Assembly (NCBI RefSeq): GCF_017916275.1
Contig: NZ_JAFMST010000012.1
Coordinates: 1 to 64,000 of the forward strand
DNA length: 64,000 nt
Source of the DNA: Rubellimicrobium arenae
Lineage (GTDB): Bacteria; Pseudomonadota; Alphaproteobacteria; Rhodobacterales; Rhodobacteraceae
Reading direction: 5' to 3'
Numbering within the stretch: the first letter of the stretch is position 1; each line of letters opens with the position of its first letter. Position numbers and translations under genes: made by a program. Below, one piece after another: positions 16,333 to 24,513 of the stretch. The notes under the pieces were generated by a model that searched no databases, was not told where the DNA came from, and was given only the letters and a program-made list of their open reading frames with translations.

Positions 16333-18117
16333 GTGACCTTGGACCAAATGCTCGCCTTCGGCCTCATGGCCACGACCATCGGCCTCTTCATATTGGGGCG
16401 GCTGCCCTACGACCTCGTGGCGGTCCTGGCGCTCGTGGTGGGGGTCCTGATCGGCATCATCCCGGCCGATGAGGCGTTCTCGGGATTCGGGGACGACGTC
16501 GTCATCATCGTGGCCACAGCCCTGCTGGTCTCGGCGGCCATCGCGCGGTCCGGGGCTGTGGAAACGGCGATGCGGCCACTTCTGGCGCATCTGCGCCGCC
16601 CGCAGGCTCAGGTTCCGGTGCTCGTGGGCGCCGTGACCGTGCTTTCGATGGTCACCAAGAACGTCGGCGCGCTGGCCATGCTGATGCCGGTCGCCACGCA
16701 ACTGTCCCGTCGGACGGGAACGTCCCTTTCATACCTCCTGATGCCGATGTCCTTCGGGTCGCTGATCGGCGGCGTGGTGACGCTGGTCGGAACCTCGCCG
16801 AACATCCTGGTGTCCAAGGTACGCGAGGACATCACCGGCGAGCCGTTCGGGATGTTCGACTACACTCCCGTTGGAATCGTCATCGCCTTGACCGGGGTGG
16901 TCTTCCTGTCCTTCGCCTATCGCATCCTGCCGGGGGACCGACGCGCCGCCAGCGGCTCCATGGCCGCCGCCTTCACCATCGAGGAATACTCGACCGAAGC
17001 CCGCGTCCCGGAGGGCACTCCGTTCGTCGGCCGTCCGGTCTCCGACCTCGAGGTGATGGGGGAAGGCCGGGTCCGTGTGACCACCGTGATCCGCGAAAGG
17101 TTCCGGCGCTATTCCCCGCGTCCCGACTGGACCCTGCGCGCGGGGGACGTCCTGCTCCTCAGCGGAGAGCCCGAGGACCTGGAGCGCGTCGTCGCCCGGG
17201 CCCGGCTCCGCCTCGCGGGGGAGGAGGTCGCCGAAGCCGAGGAGGCCGAAGGCGATGATGCCGTCGCCGAGGGCGTCGTGACGGCGGACTCTCCTCTTGT
17301 CGGCGCGACTCCGGCCGAGGCGCAACTCCGGCGCAAGCATGGCCTGGGCCTGCTCGCCGTAAGTCGCAGCGGCCAACGCCTGAACCGACGCTTGCGGCGG
17401 CTTCGCCTGGAGGTGGGCGACGTGCTCATCCTCAAGGCGCCCCGTCACCGGCTGGGGGAATCGCTGGGCGCGCTCCGCATCCTGCCGCTGAGCGAACGCG
17501 ACGTCGCCCTTGGAAGCCGCAAGCGGAGCTGGCTCCCCATCCTTATCCTCGCGGTCGCCATGGCGCTGGTCGCGGCCCACCTCGTTCCCGTTGCCATCGC
17601 CTTCGCCGGGGCCGCTGGGGCCATGATGCTGTTGCGCATCCTGTCGATGGAGGAAGCCTACCAATCGATCGAATGGTCGGTCATCGTCCTTCTGGCCGCG
17701 CTCATCCCCGTCAGCAACGCCATCCAGGCAACCGGCGGCACCGATCTGATCGCCGCGGGTCTCGAACGGGCCGCCGGGCCGCTTCCTCCCATCGCCGCGC
17801 TGGCCCTGGTGATCGTCCTGGCCATGGCCGTGACGCCCTTCCTCAACAACGCCGCGACTGTTCTGGTGATGGCCCCCATCGCAGCCAACCTCGCGGAGCG
17901 CCTTCAGCTCAATCCGGATCCCTTCCTGATGGGGGTGGCCGTCGGGGCAGCCTGCGACTTCCTCACCCCCATCGGTCACCAATGCAACACGCTGGTCATG
18001 GGGCCGGGCGGCTACCACTTCGGCGACTACTGGCGGCTTGGGCTGCCGCTGTCGATCCTTGTGGTCATCGTGGGGACGGTCCTGATCTCCGCCGTCTGGG
18101 GCCTGAACCCCGTCTGA
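16333..18117 (+). CDS. SLC13-family transporter with two RCK_C (TrkA-C) domains
   Basis: A 594-residue membrane permease of the divalent anion/sodium symporter group. About five membrane helices in the first 200 residues (including a conserved GTSPN-like loop, LVGTSPNILVSKV) are followed by a soluble insert. The insert (about 215-400) holds two TrkA-C/RCK_C modules (GRPVSDLEVMGEGRVRVTTV; GATPAEAQLRRKHGLGLLAV) joined by an acidic linker. The second membrane half ends with FLNNAATVLVMAPIAANLAE and FLTPIGHQCNTLVMG. Sulfate or dicarboxylates are usual substrates, and which one applies is not visible. The start is GTG 16333 and the ribosome site is distant. Confidence 0.85.
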   Translation: MTLDQMLAFGLMATTIGLFILGRLPYDLVAVLALVVGVLIGIIPADEAFSGFGDDVVIIVATALLVSAAIARSGAVETAMRPLLAHLRRPQAQVPVLVGAVTVLSMVTKNVGALAMLMPVATQLSRRTGTSLSYLLMPMSFGSLIGGVVTLVGTSPNILVSKVREDITGEPFGMFDYTPVGIVIALTGVVFLSFAYRILPGDRRAASGSMAAAFTIEEYSTEARVPEGTPFVGRPVSDLEVMGEGRVRVTTVIRERFRRYSPRPDWTLRAGDVLLLSGEPEDLERVVARARLRLAGEEVAEAEEAEGDDAVAEGVVTADSPLVGATPAEAQLRRKHGLGLLAVSRSGQRLNRRLRRLRLEVGDVLILKAPRHRLGESLGALRILPLSERDVALGSRKRSWLPILILAVAMALVAAHLVPVAIAFAGAAGAMMLLRILSMEEAYQSIEWSVIVLLAALIPVSNAIQATGGTDLIAAGLERAAGPLPPIAALALVIVLAMAVTPFLNNAATVLVMAPIAANLAERLQLNPDPFLMGVAVGAACDFLTPIGHQCNTLVMGPGGYHFGDYWRLGLPLSILVVIVGTVLISAVWGLNPV

Positions 18118-18324
18118 GCCTTCGGCGTCCGACCTGCGGCCAAGGCCTTGTGCCTCGCCCTGCCTGGACGCCGTCAGCCTCACGGTGTCCAAACGGCCAC
18201 TGGGCTTCACTCACGAAAACGTGTGAATGGGAATGGAACCAAACCGGGCTTCCTCTCACGCGATTGTCGCTCAATCACGACGTGTGTGCTAAAGAGGTGT
18301 CGCGTTATCTGGTTGAGAGTGCCG

Positions 18325-21012
18325 ATGCGACAGTTGTCTTGGGTCGGGTTGCCGGCGCTTCTCGGTCTTGCCGTGCTGGGCGGCGCGGCATTCCAGTCGG
18401 GGCTCAGGGCGGACGCCGATCGCGCCGCAGCCGAGTCGAGGGCCCGCCACCATGTGGAAGTGCTGGTGGAGTCCCAGCGGGTGCTGTCGGCCCTTCAGGA
18501 CGCGGAGACGGGGCAACGGGGATACCTGCTGACCGGCGATCCGGTCTACCTCGGCCCTTATATCGACGGCCGGGATCAGTTGACCCGCCATATGGGACAG
18601 CTCCGGGACCTGACGGTCGGCAACGTCGTTCAAAGCCTCCATCTGGGCGAACTGGTGGACATCACCGAGCGCCGCGTCGACCTGCTGGTCCGAACGCTGG
18701 ATCTGGCGCAGCAGGGCGACCGCGAGGCCGCCATCGACCTCGTGAACACCGACCTGGGCCGCGCGGCCATGGACGAGGCACGGACCGTCATCGGCGACAT
18801 GATCTCGGAAGAGGAACGTGTCCTGGCGGCCCGTTCCCAGGATGCGGCGATCGCGGCGCAGCACAGCATCCGGCTGTTCTATGCCGCCGGCTTGGCTGGT
18901 CTCGCGCTCATTCTGCTGGCGGCGATGCTCGGCGTTCGGGCCGTCAAGGCCGAGACGCGGGCGCGGGGGATGCAGGCTCTCGCCCGCAGCGAGGCGGAGC
19001 GGCTGACCTCCGTTTCGCGGCTTGAGGCCATCGTCGACACCGCGGTGGACGCGATCGTCGTCATCGATGAGCGGGGAATGGTTCAATCCTTCAACCCGGC
19101 GGCGGTGCAGATCTTCGGCTATCAGCCCGAGGAGGTCATCGGGAGGAATCTCCGCCTGCTGATGCCGCCCGGCAACGCCGAAAAGCACGACGGGTTCATG
19201 TCCAACTATCTTCACACCGGGCAGAAGAAGATCATCGGCATCGGGCGGGAGGTCGAGGGGCTGCGCAGCGACGGGACTCCAGTGTCGCTCGACCTGTCGA
19301 TTTCCGAATGGAAGGACGCCAACGGACAGCGCTTCTTCACCGGCGTCATGCGCGACATCTCCCTCCGCCGCCGCGCCGAGGACCGCCTACAGGAGAGCGA
19401 GACCCGCTTCCGCCAGCTCGCCGAGACGATCGACGACACGTTCTACATCCTGGAGCCCGATGAGGGACATGTCAGCTACATCAGCCCAGCCTACGAGCGG
19501 ATCATGGGTCGCGGGGCCGAGAGTTTCCTGCACGATGGCTCCGACCTCCTTCAGGCAGTTCACCCCGAGGATCGCGCCGACGTGGCCCAGGAGATGGTCC
19601 GCCAGTTCCAGGGCGATGACAGCGATCACGAATTCCGGGTCGTCCACAGCGACGGATCGGTTCGACATGTCCGCAACCGTGTCTTCCGGACGACGCATCC
19701 CAGGACGGGCCAGCGACGTGTCGTGGGGGTCATGACCGACGTGACCGACCGCCGGGCCGCCGAGAACGCCCTCCGGCAACTCAACGAGACCTTGGAAGAC
19801 AAGGTCGCGACGGCCGTCGCGGAGCGGGAAGCCGCGGCCGCCCAGCTCCATGAGATGCAGAAGCTCGACACCATCGGCCAACTCACGGGTGGAGTTGCGC
19901 ATGACTTCAACAATCTCCTGACGCCCATCGTCGGATCGCTCGAGCGCGCGCAGAAGAAGCTGGCTGGTGACGAACGGACGCTCCGGCTGATCGGAGGAGG
20001 CCTCGAGGCGGCCGAGCGCGCCCGGGTGCTCGTCAGCCGCCTGCTGGCCTTTGCGCGCCGTGCGCACCTGGAGGCCCGGCCAGTCGACATCGCCGGGCTC
20101 GTCCATGGGATGACCGACCTGATCCAACGTTCGATCGGGCCGCAGATCACGGTCGTCTTCAACGCGGAGGCCGACCTTCCCGCCGCCCGCGTCGATCCCA
20201 ACCAGCTTGAGCTCGCCCTCCTGAACCTTGCCGTGAATGCCCGCGACGCGATGCCGTCGGGCGGGCTCCTGACCATCGCGGCCAGCCATGAGATCGTGGG
20301 GGGCCGCCATCCGACCGAACTGCCCCCAGGGTGCTATCTGCGCCTGTCCGTCACGGACACGGGGGCCGGCATGGAGGCCGAAACGCTTCGCCGCTGCATC
20401 GAGCCCTTCTATTCCACCAAGGGGGTCGGGCGCGGCACGGGCCTGGGGCTGTCGATGGTGCATGGCCTTGCGGCGCAATCGGGGGGACGGCTCATGATTG
20501 CCTCGACCCCCGGCATGGGCACGCGCACCGAGATCTGGCTGCCACGCTCCGAGGAGGCTGCCGCTCGTACCGTCGTCGAACCGCCCAGCGTCGTGCCGGC
20601 CGCCTTCGCCGCCCACGTGCTGCTGGTGGATGACGAGGAACTCGTCCGGGTTGGCACGGCGGACATGCTCCGGGATCTGGGGTACCATGTGACCGAAGCT
20701 CGAACGGCCTTCGACGCGCTGAAGCTCCTGAGCGACGGACTGGAGCCCGATCTTCTGGTCACCGATCATCTTATGCCCGGGATGACGGGAATGGAACTGG
20801 CCAGCCAGATCCGCCGCGACCGGCCCCGGCTTCCGGTTCTCCTGATCACCGGATATGCGGAGGTGGCGCAAAGCGCGATCGGCGGCGTGCCAAGGCTGGC
20901 GAAACCGTTCCGGCAGGCCGATCTGTCGTCCCGAGTTGCGGGGCTGCTCGACACAGGTAAGGTCGTGGGATTCGCCGCTGCAGCCAGCCTCAAGGCCGCT
21001 GACGGTGCCTGA
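18325..21012 (+). CDS. CHASE3 hybrid histidine kinase with a FixL-like PAS domain
   Basis: An 895-residue membrane sensor. Residues 9-25 are a membrane helix. A CHASE3 domain with the ALQDAETGQRGYLLTGD signature follows (about 30-170), then a second helix (182-205). A PAS domain (about 230-345) closely follows FixL: His288 and Arg308 stand 20 residues apart, as His200 and Arg220 do in Bradyrhizobium FixL, within KHDGFMSNY and IIGIGREV. Next come a second PAS (about 355-475), a coiled linker, HisKA with His526 (GGVAHDFNNLL), HATPase, and a receiver with Asp814 (LVTDHLMP). Heme binding is an inference from the two residues. The start at ATG 18325 has only a weak GAG ribosome site. It follows the SLC13 gene by 207 bases. 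Confidence 0.9.
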   Translation: MRQLSWVGLPALLGLAVLGGAAFQSGLRADADRAAAESRARHHVEVLVESQRVLSALQDAETGQRGYLLTGDPVYLGPYIDGRDQLTRHMGQLRDLTVGNVVQSLHLGELVDITERRVDLLVRTLDLAQQGDREAAIDLVNTDLGRAAMDEARTVIGDMISEEERVLAARSQDAAIAAQHSIRLFYAAGLAGLALILLAAMLGVRAVKAETRARGMQALARSEAERLTSVSRLEAIVDTAVDAIVVIDERGMVQSFNPAAVQIFGYQPEEVIGRNLRLLMPPGNAEKHDGFMSNYLHTGQKKIIGIGREVEGLRSDGTPVSLDLSISEWKDANGQRFFTGVMRDISLRRRAEDRLQESETRFRQLAETIDDTFYILEPDEGHVSYISPAYERIMGRGAESFLHDGSDLLQAVHPEDRADVAQEMVRQFQGDDSDHEFRVVHSDGSVRHVRNRVFRTTHPRTGQRRVVGVMTDVTDRRAAENALRQLNETLEDKVATAVAEREAAAAQLHEMQKLDTIGQLTGGVAHDFNNLLTPIVGSLERAQKKLAGDERTLRLIGGGLEAAERARVLVSRLLAFARRAHLEARPVDIAGLVHGMTDLIQRSIGPQITVVFNAEADLPAARVDPNQLELALLNLAVNARDAMPSGGLLTIAASHEIVGGRHPTELPPGCYLRLSVTDTGAGMEAETLRRCIEPFYSTKGVGRGTGLGLSMVHGLAAQSGGRLMIASTPGMGTRTEIWLPRSEEAAARTVVEPPSVVPAAFAAHVLLVDDEELVRVGTADMLRDLGYHVTEARTAFDALKLLSDGLEPDLLVTDHLMPGMTGMELASQIRRDRPRLPVLLITGYAEVAQSAIGGVPRLAKPFRQADLSSRVAGLLDTGKVVGFAAAASLKAADGA

Positions 21013-21153
21013 TGGCCTTTCGCCGGCACGGCCCCTAGGGGGCCAATCAGTCCGCGCGTTCACTGGCCTGTTCCTGACCTTGCGGTCGTGGGCCAAGCGT
21101 GCACGGACAACGGCAGGCGGCCGGGCATCCCCGGTCCGTCCCGGGCGGCTCGA

Positions 21154-21807
21154 TCACGAGTCGCCCAGCCGGGCCAGCAACGACGACCAGAGACGGTGCA
21201 GGTCCGCGACGCAGTCCTCGAAAGGAACACCCGTCTCGCCATGCACGATGGTGAACTGGCTGGGGCCGCGCCCGCGTCCTGCTGCCCTACGCGGCGACGC
21301 ATAGCGCGTGTAGGTCATCTCCACATCGCGCAGCCCGCGGGTCGGCGCCGGCGCGTGATGGACCAGCTCCATCTTAGGAGGGACGCCGAGAAGCGACGCG
21401 AGACACTCGAACTTTGTATCTGCCGAACGCACGATGTCCCAGAACTCGGCAGCTGAGCCCAACTGAGCCTGGTAAAGCAGCCGGAGCTGGTCGGCATATT
21501 CATCGAAGAGCCAGCGGTGGAAATCGACCAGGCAGGCAACAAGGTTCACCGCGCTGGCGAAAGTCGCAGTCTGCTCGAAGAATGTCTCGTAGTTCGGAGT
21601 GACCACAGCCGTGAAGTAGTCACGGCTGCTCTCGATCCTTCGACCCGACATGAACGATACGATCCGTTCCGGCACCGTCCCATCCCGACGCAAACCTGCC
21701 AGCTCCTCCTCGAGCGGCGGGCGGTTCTCAGGATACTGGGGATTTTCTGTGGCAGAATTGTGTTGATCGCTTCCGCAGGGAAAACGAAAGAAGCGTTTTG
21801 GCCGCAT
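21154..21807 (-). CDS. Hypothetical protein, 217 aa
   Basis: I do not recognise this protein. The start is ATG 21807 with AGGA nine bases upstream; a TTG at 21855 would add 16 residues. After a basic N-terminus the middle 100 residues are helical and rich in aromatic residues (TPNYETFFEQTATFASAVNL, then CLVDFHRWLFDEYADQLRLL), without membrane segments. The C-terminal third is Arg/Gly-rich, then closes with an amphipathic helix. Phasin-like features are hinted at by the helical middle with repeated F and A, but this is a weak guess. It converges with the kinase at 21012. Confidence 0.55.
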   Translation of the reverse strand: MRPKRFFRFPCGSDQHNSATENPQYPENRPPLEEELAGLRRDGTVPERIVSFMSGRRIESSRDYFTAVVTPNYETFFEQTATFASAVNLVACLVDFHRWLFDEYADQLRLLYQAQLGSAAEFWDIVRSADTKFECLASLLGVPPKMELVHHAPAPTRGLRDVEMTYTRYASPRRAAGRGRGPSQFTIVHGETGVPFEDCVADLHRLWSSLLARLGDS

Positions 21808-22199
21808 TCGACTGTCCTGCCGTTCACGGGAGGCTTCGGCGCTCCCGAGTCGCAAAGGTCAGTGGGCGGCTGAGTTGAATGGGATTGCTTACGTGTCGGC
21901 AATTTGTTTCTCGACGCGCGACGCTGATTGGAACTTCAGGGTCGCCAGTTTGGCTCATAATCAGAGCATCGTATCTGGACAGGAAATAGTTGGACCTTCC
22001 AGTTCTCAGTCGGCTCGTTAGCGGCAAGTGGCGGCGCATCGGGATATCGAGGATCGATCTGGATCAGGATTCCCGAGAATCCTGGCTCTTATTGTCCGAA
22101 GGTATGAAGTTTGCCACAGTCTACCACGAACGGCACTGTGCGAGCTTGTGGATTCCAGATCCAATTTCTTCAATGATCGCAATGATCTAGGAGGACTAC
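21808..22199. other. Divergent intergenic stretch, AT-richer
   Basis: No gene supported. It separates the leftward 21154-21807 gene from the rightward 22200-22670 gene. A small perfect hairpin (AGGATTC-CCGA-GAATCCT) lies at 22066-22083. A clear promoter could not be assigned. Confidence 0.35.
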
Positions 22200-22670
22200 A
22201 TGTTGGAGCTCTGGCCAAGTTGGAGAACCAAGAAAACAGCCTCGACCCTGGCCAGCCTGGGCCGGCGTCTCCGAACCGAATTCCTTTCCCTCCCCCAAGC
22301 GACGTTGCTGCAGAGGCTAACTTCCGAGTTCTCGGACGTCATGGTGGGGTCTGATCAGGTCGTGGAATTCTCGTCGGCGCTCTTGCCGGACTTTCAGATT
22401 GTCATGTCGGAGCAGGGAACCGCGGAAGAGGCACGTTCGGTCGAAATCAATGGGCGGCGGCGCTACACGGGTTTTCGCCTGCATCTCGAAAAGGACAGGG
22501 CAGGGTGTTTCGCTGCGTTCTCCGAAGATCCCGATCCCGAACCTCATGCAACCCGTGCGGCACGCCGCCTTGCGAGACTGGTCGCCGACCGCCTTGGGGT
22601 CCTGAACTACAACGAAAGTCTAAGGGAGTTGGGCCTGCAGCCTGCCAGGTCGCGATTCAGGTTCCTTTAG
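22200..22670 (+). CDS. Hypothetical protein, 156 aa
   Basis: A protein of unknown function with a very good ribosome site (AGGAGG about six bases before ATG 22200). The sequence has mixed alpha/beta character. The N-terminus is basic, followed by an acidic helix, a strand region with Phe/Tyr (NGRRRYTGFRLHLEKD), and a C-terminal basic helix (RAARRLARLVADRLGVL). No signal peptide, membrane segment or known motif is visible. It is flanked by unrelated genes and probably monocistronic. Confidence 0.6.
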   Translation: MLELWPSWRTKKTASTLASLGRRLRTEFLSLPQATLLQRLTSEFSDVMVGSDQVVEFSSALLPDFQIVMSEQGTAEEARSVEINGRRRYTGFRLHLEKDRAGCFAAFSEDPDPEPHATRAARRLARLVADRLGVLNYNESLRELGLQPARSRFRFL

Positions 22671-22962
22671 GACAGCGGAGTTGCCGGATGGGACGCCTTC
22701 CGCACCGATGCGACCGATCTGCTCCGATGTCGGTCCTGTCCCTTTGCCATGGCCCAAGGATTGGTCGGCGGACCACGGGTGGGACATCCGGCAGGGTCCA
22801 GCCTGTCAGACTCTCTGCGAGAGGTCGGCTACCCTGAGGCGTAGGGCAGGGCCACACGCGGGGAGACGGCAGGTAATGGCTTGAGGCCGGACGCACGACG
22901 AACGATTCGACCGTTCCTTCGTTGACTGAGTGCCGCAGGCTGCGGCGTTCAGGAGGAGAGCT

Positions 22963-23418
22963 ATGAGACAACTGATCGGATTGGTCGCAACCTCGATGCT
23001 GGTTGCGTTCCCGGCCCTGTCCCAAGAGGCCGCGCCGGATACCAGCACCATGACATGTGCCGACTTCTCCGGCATGGATGCGACGGCTCAGGCCGGCGCT
23101 ATGGCGTCTCTGCAAGTCGGAGGAGCAGGGGAGGCTTCCGATTCGACGACCGCTGCAACCGCGGGTGACGCGTCCGGCGCGGCTGCGTCGACGGAAGGAA
23201 CCTCGGGCGGAACCACCACCGGAGTCGCGGGCTCGGACGCTACAGCTGGAACGACCGGGCAAGCCGCCTTGCCCGGGGACATGCTGACCGCGCTCCAGTC
23301 AGCCTGTGCCGACAATCCTGACATGATGGTGACCGACGCAATGGCCCAAGCGCAGTCCGGCAACGGAGCGGCGGGCGAGACCACCGGGTCAGAAAGCGCC
23401 ACGGGGAGCGGCGGCTGA
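22963..23418 (+). CDS. Secreted HdeA-like protein with a low-complexity insert
   Basis: A 151-residue exported protein. Residues 1-21 are a signal peptide ending in ALSQ. The mature part starts with a Cys in MTCADFSGMDA and later has a second Cys in SACADNPDMM. The spacing CADF ... ACxxNP recalls periplasmic acid-stress chaperones of the HdeA/HdeB family, whose two Cys form a disulfide. Between them lies about 65 residues of Ala/Gly/Ser/Thr low complexity, and another such tail follows. ATG 22963 is preceded by GGAGGAG, and a strong hairpin follows the stop, so it is a stand-alone unit. The HdeA link rests on two short motifs. Confidence 0.65.
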   Translation: MRQLIGLVATSMLVAFPALSQEAAPDTSTMTCADFSGMDATAQAGAMASLQVGGAGEASDSTTAATAGDASGAAASTEGTSGGTTTGVAGSDATAGTTGQAALPGDMLTALQSACADNPDMMVTDAMAQAQSGNGAAGETTGSESATGSGG

Positions 23419-23433
23419 CTTCCAGCCTTTGCA

Positions 23434-23460
23434 GCGAAGGCGTCCGCCCGACGCCTTCGC
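23434..23460 (+). terminator. Terminator hairpin after the HdeA-like gene
   Basis: GCGAAGGCGTC (23434-23444) and GACGCCTTCGC (23450-23460) form a perfect 11-base stem with a five-base loop, 16 bases after the stop. The following bases (TCTTGG) are only slightly T-rich. Confidence 0.7.
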
Positions 23461-23892
23461 TCTTGGCCCGCCAGAGATCCCCCAAAGCTTTGCAGCGACG
23501 GTGTCAGTCCAGCGAGAATCGAAGGTTTTCGCGGGTCTTCTGATTGTCGCCTCTCAGCGTTGGTGAAGTCGGCCTGACGTGAGCTTTCCATTCGTTGCGA
23601 AACATTCGGGCACGACTCTTTCACTTCAATGGTCAGCTACCTTGTCCATCGTCTGTGACTGGGGCGTCCCAGTCCGCTGACCTTCGGTCGCGTTTTGCAT
23701 CGCATGATCGGGTCGAGCAGGGCGCACTATCGGGGACCAACGCAGCGCTCGCAGCCTAGCTGCCAAAGGCGAGAACCTCAGGCCTAAGTGCGCCTAAATC
23801 CCTCTGCTCAACGTGACGCCGATGCCCGGCTTGACAGGCGCATGCCCAAAGTCTGCGATACGCGCTCCAGACGGATCTAAAGCCCCGTGCAT
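23461..23892. other. Intergenic stretch, no gene seen
   Basis: No coding region is supported between the terminator and the IS5-family remnant. The missing 3' end of the transposase would be expected here but is not recognisable, so a deletion or replacement has occurred. Confidence 0.4.
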
Positions 23893-24405
23893 TCAGCAAC
23901 ATACTTGGGCGCCCGGCAATGACGAGGGCAGGGCTAGCGCCCCTATGTAGTCACTCCGGTGACCGGCGCTCAGAAACATCTGGATGGGCCGGCCTTGCGC
24001 ATCGGCCACGACGTGGAGCTTGGAGGTGAGGCCACCCTTCGTGCGCCCGATCAGGCGACGACCTGACTTCAGACCTTTGAAGGCGCGCAAGCTCGCCGCC
24101 GTCCGGTGGACCTTCAGGCAGGTGGCATCCAACATCAGGGTCTTGACCTCAGGTCGCGCATGCGACAACGCCAGGAGGATACGTGCGAACACGCCGTTGC
24201 GGCTCGAGCGTCGCCACCGCGTGGTGAGTGTCTTGTGCGAGCCTTAGGCGGTGGGCGCATCGCGCCAGCGCAGGCCGTTGCGGTTCACGAATATGATGCC
24301 GCTGAGCCCCCGCCGGTCATCCACGCGTGGTCTGCCGTGAGGGCGAGGGAGGAAGGGTCTCGGACGGACCATCTGCGCCACGCTCAGCCAGAACAGGTTG
24401 TCCAT
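23893..24405 (-). pseudogene. IS5-family transposase remnant (internal stop, 3' truncation)
   Basis: Reading leftward from ATG 24405, the frame gives an IS5-family (Transposase_11) N-terminus: DNLFWLSVAQMVRPRPFLPR, then IIFVNRNGLRWRDAP. An in-frame TAA at 24244-24246 stands where the family has Tyr in a YG(S/P)HKT motif. The same frame then continues with GSHKTLTTRWRRW and the catalytic DATCLKVHRTA block with its first Asp, plus RLIGRTKGGLTSKLHVVAD. It ends at SLPGAQVCC, before the second Asp and the Glu of the DDE triad. It is therefore dead on two counts. No terminal inverted repeats were found. Confidence 0.85.
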
Positions 24406-24513
24406 GGGGAGCCCTCCTCGTGATACTCCGGCTCAGGAGATGGCCGGTCGGCGGGGAACCGGCTGCGGCTCGCCCTGTTCGGCATGAGCCCCTCGAGGGC
24501 TGGAGAGTTGGCG

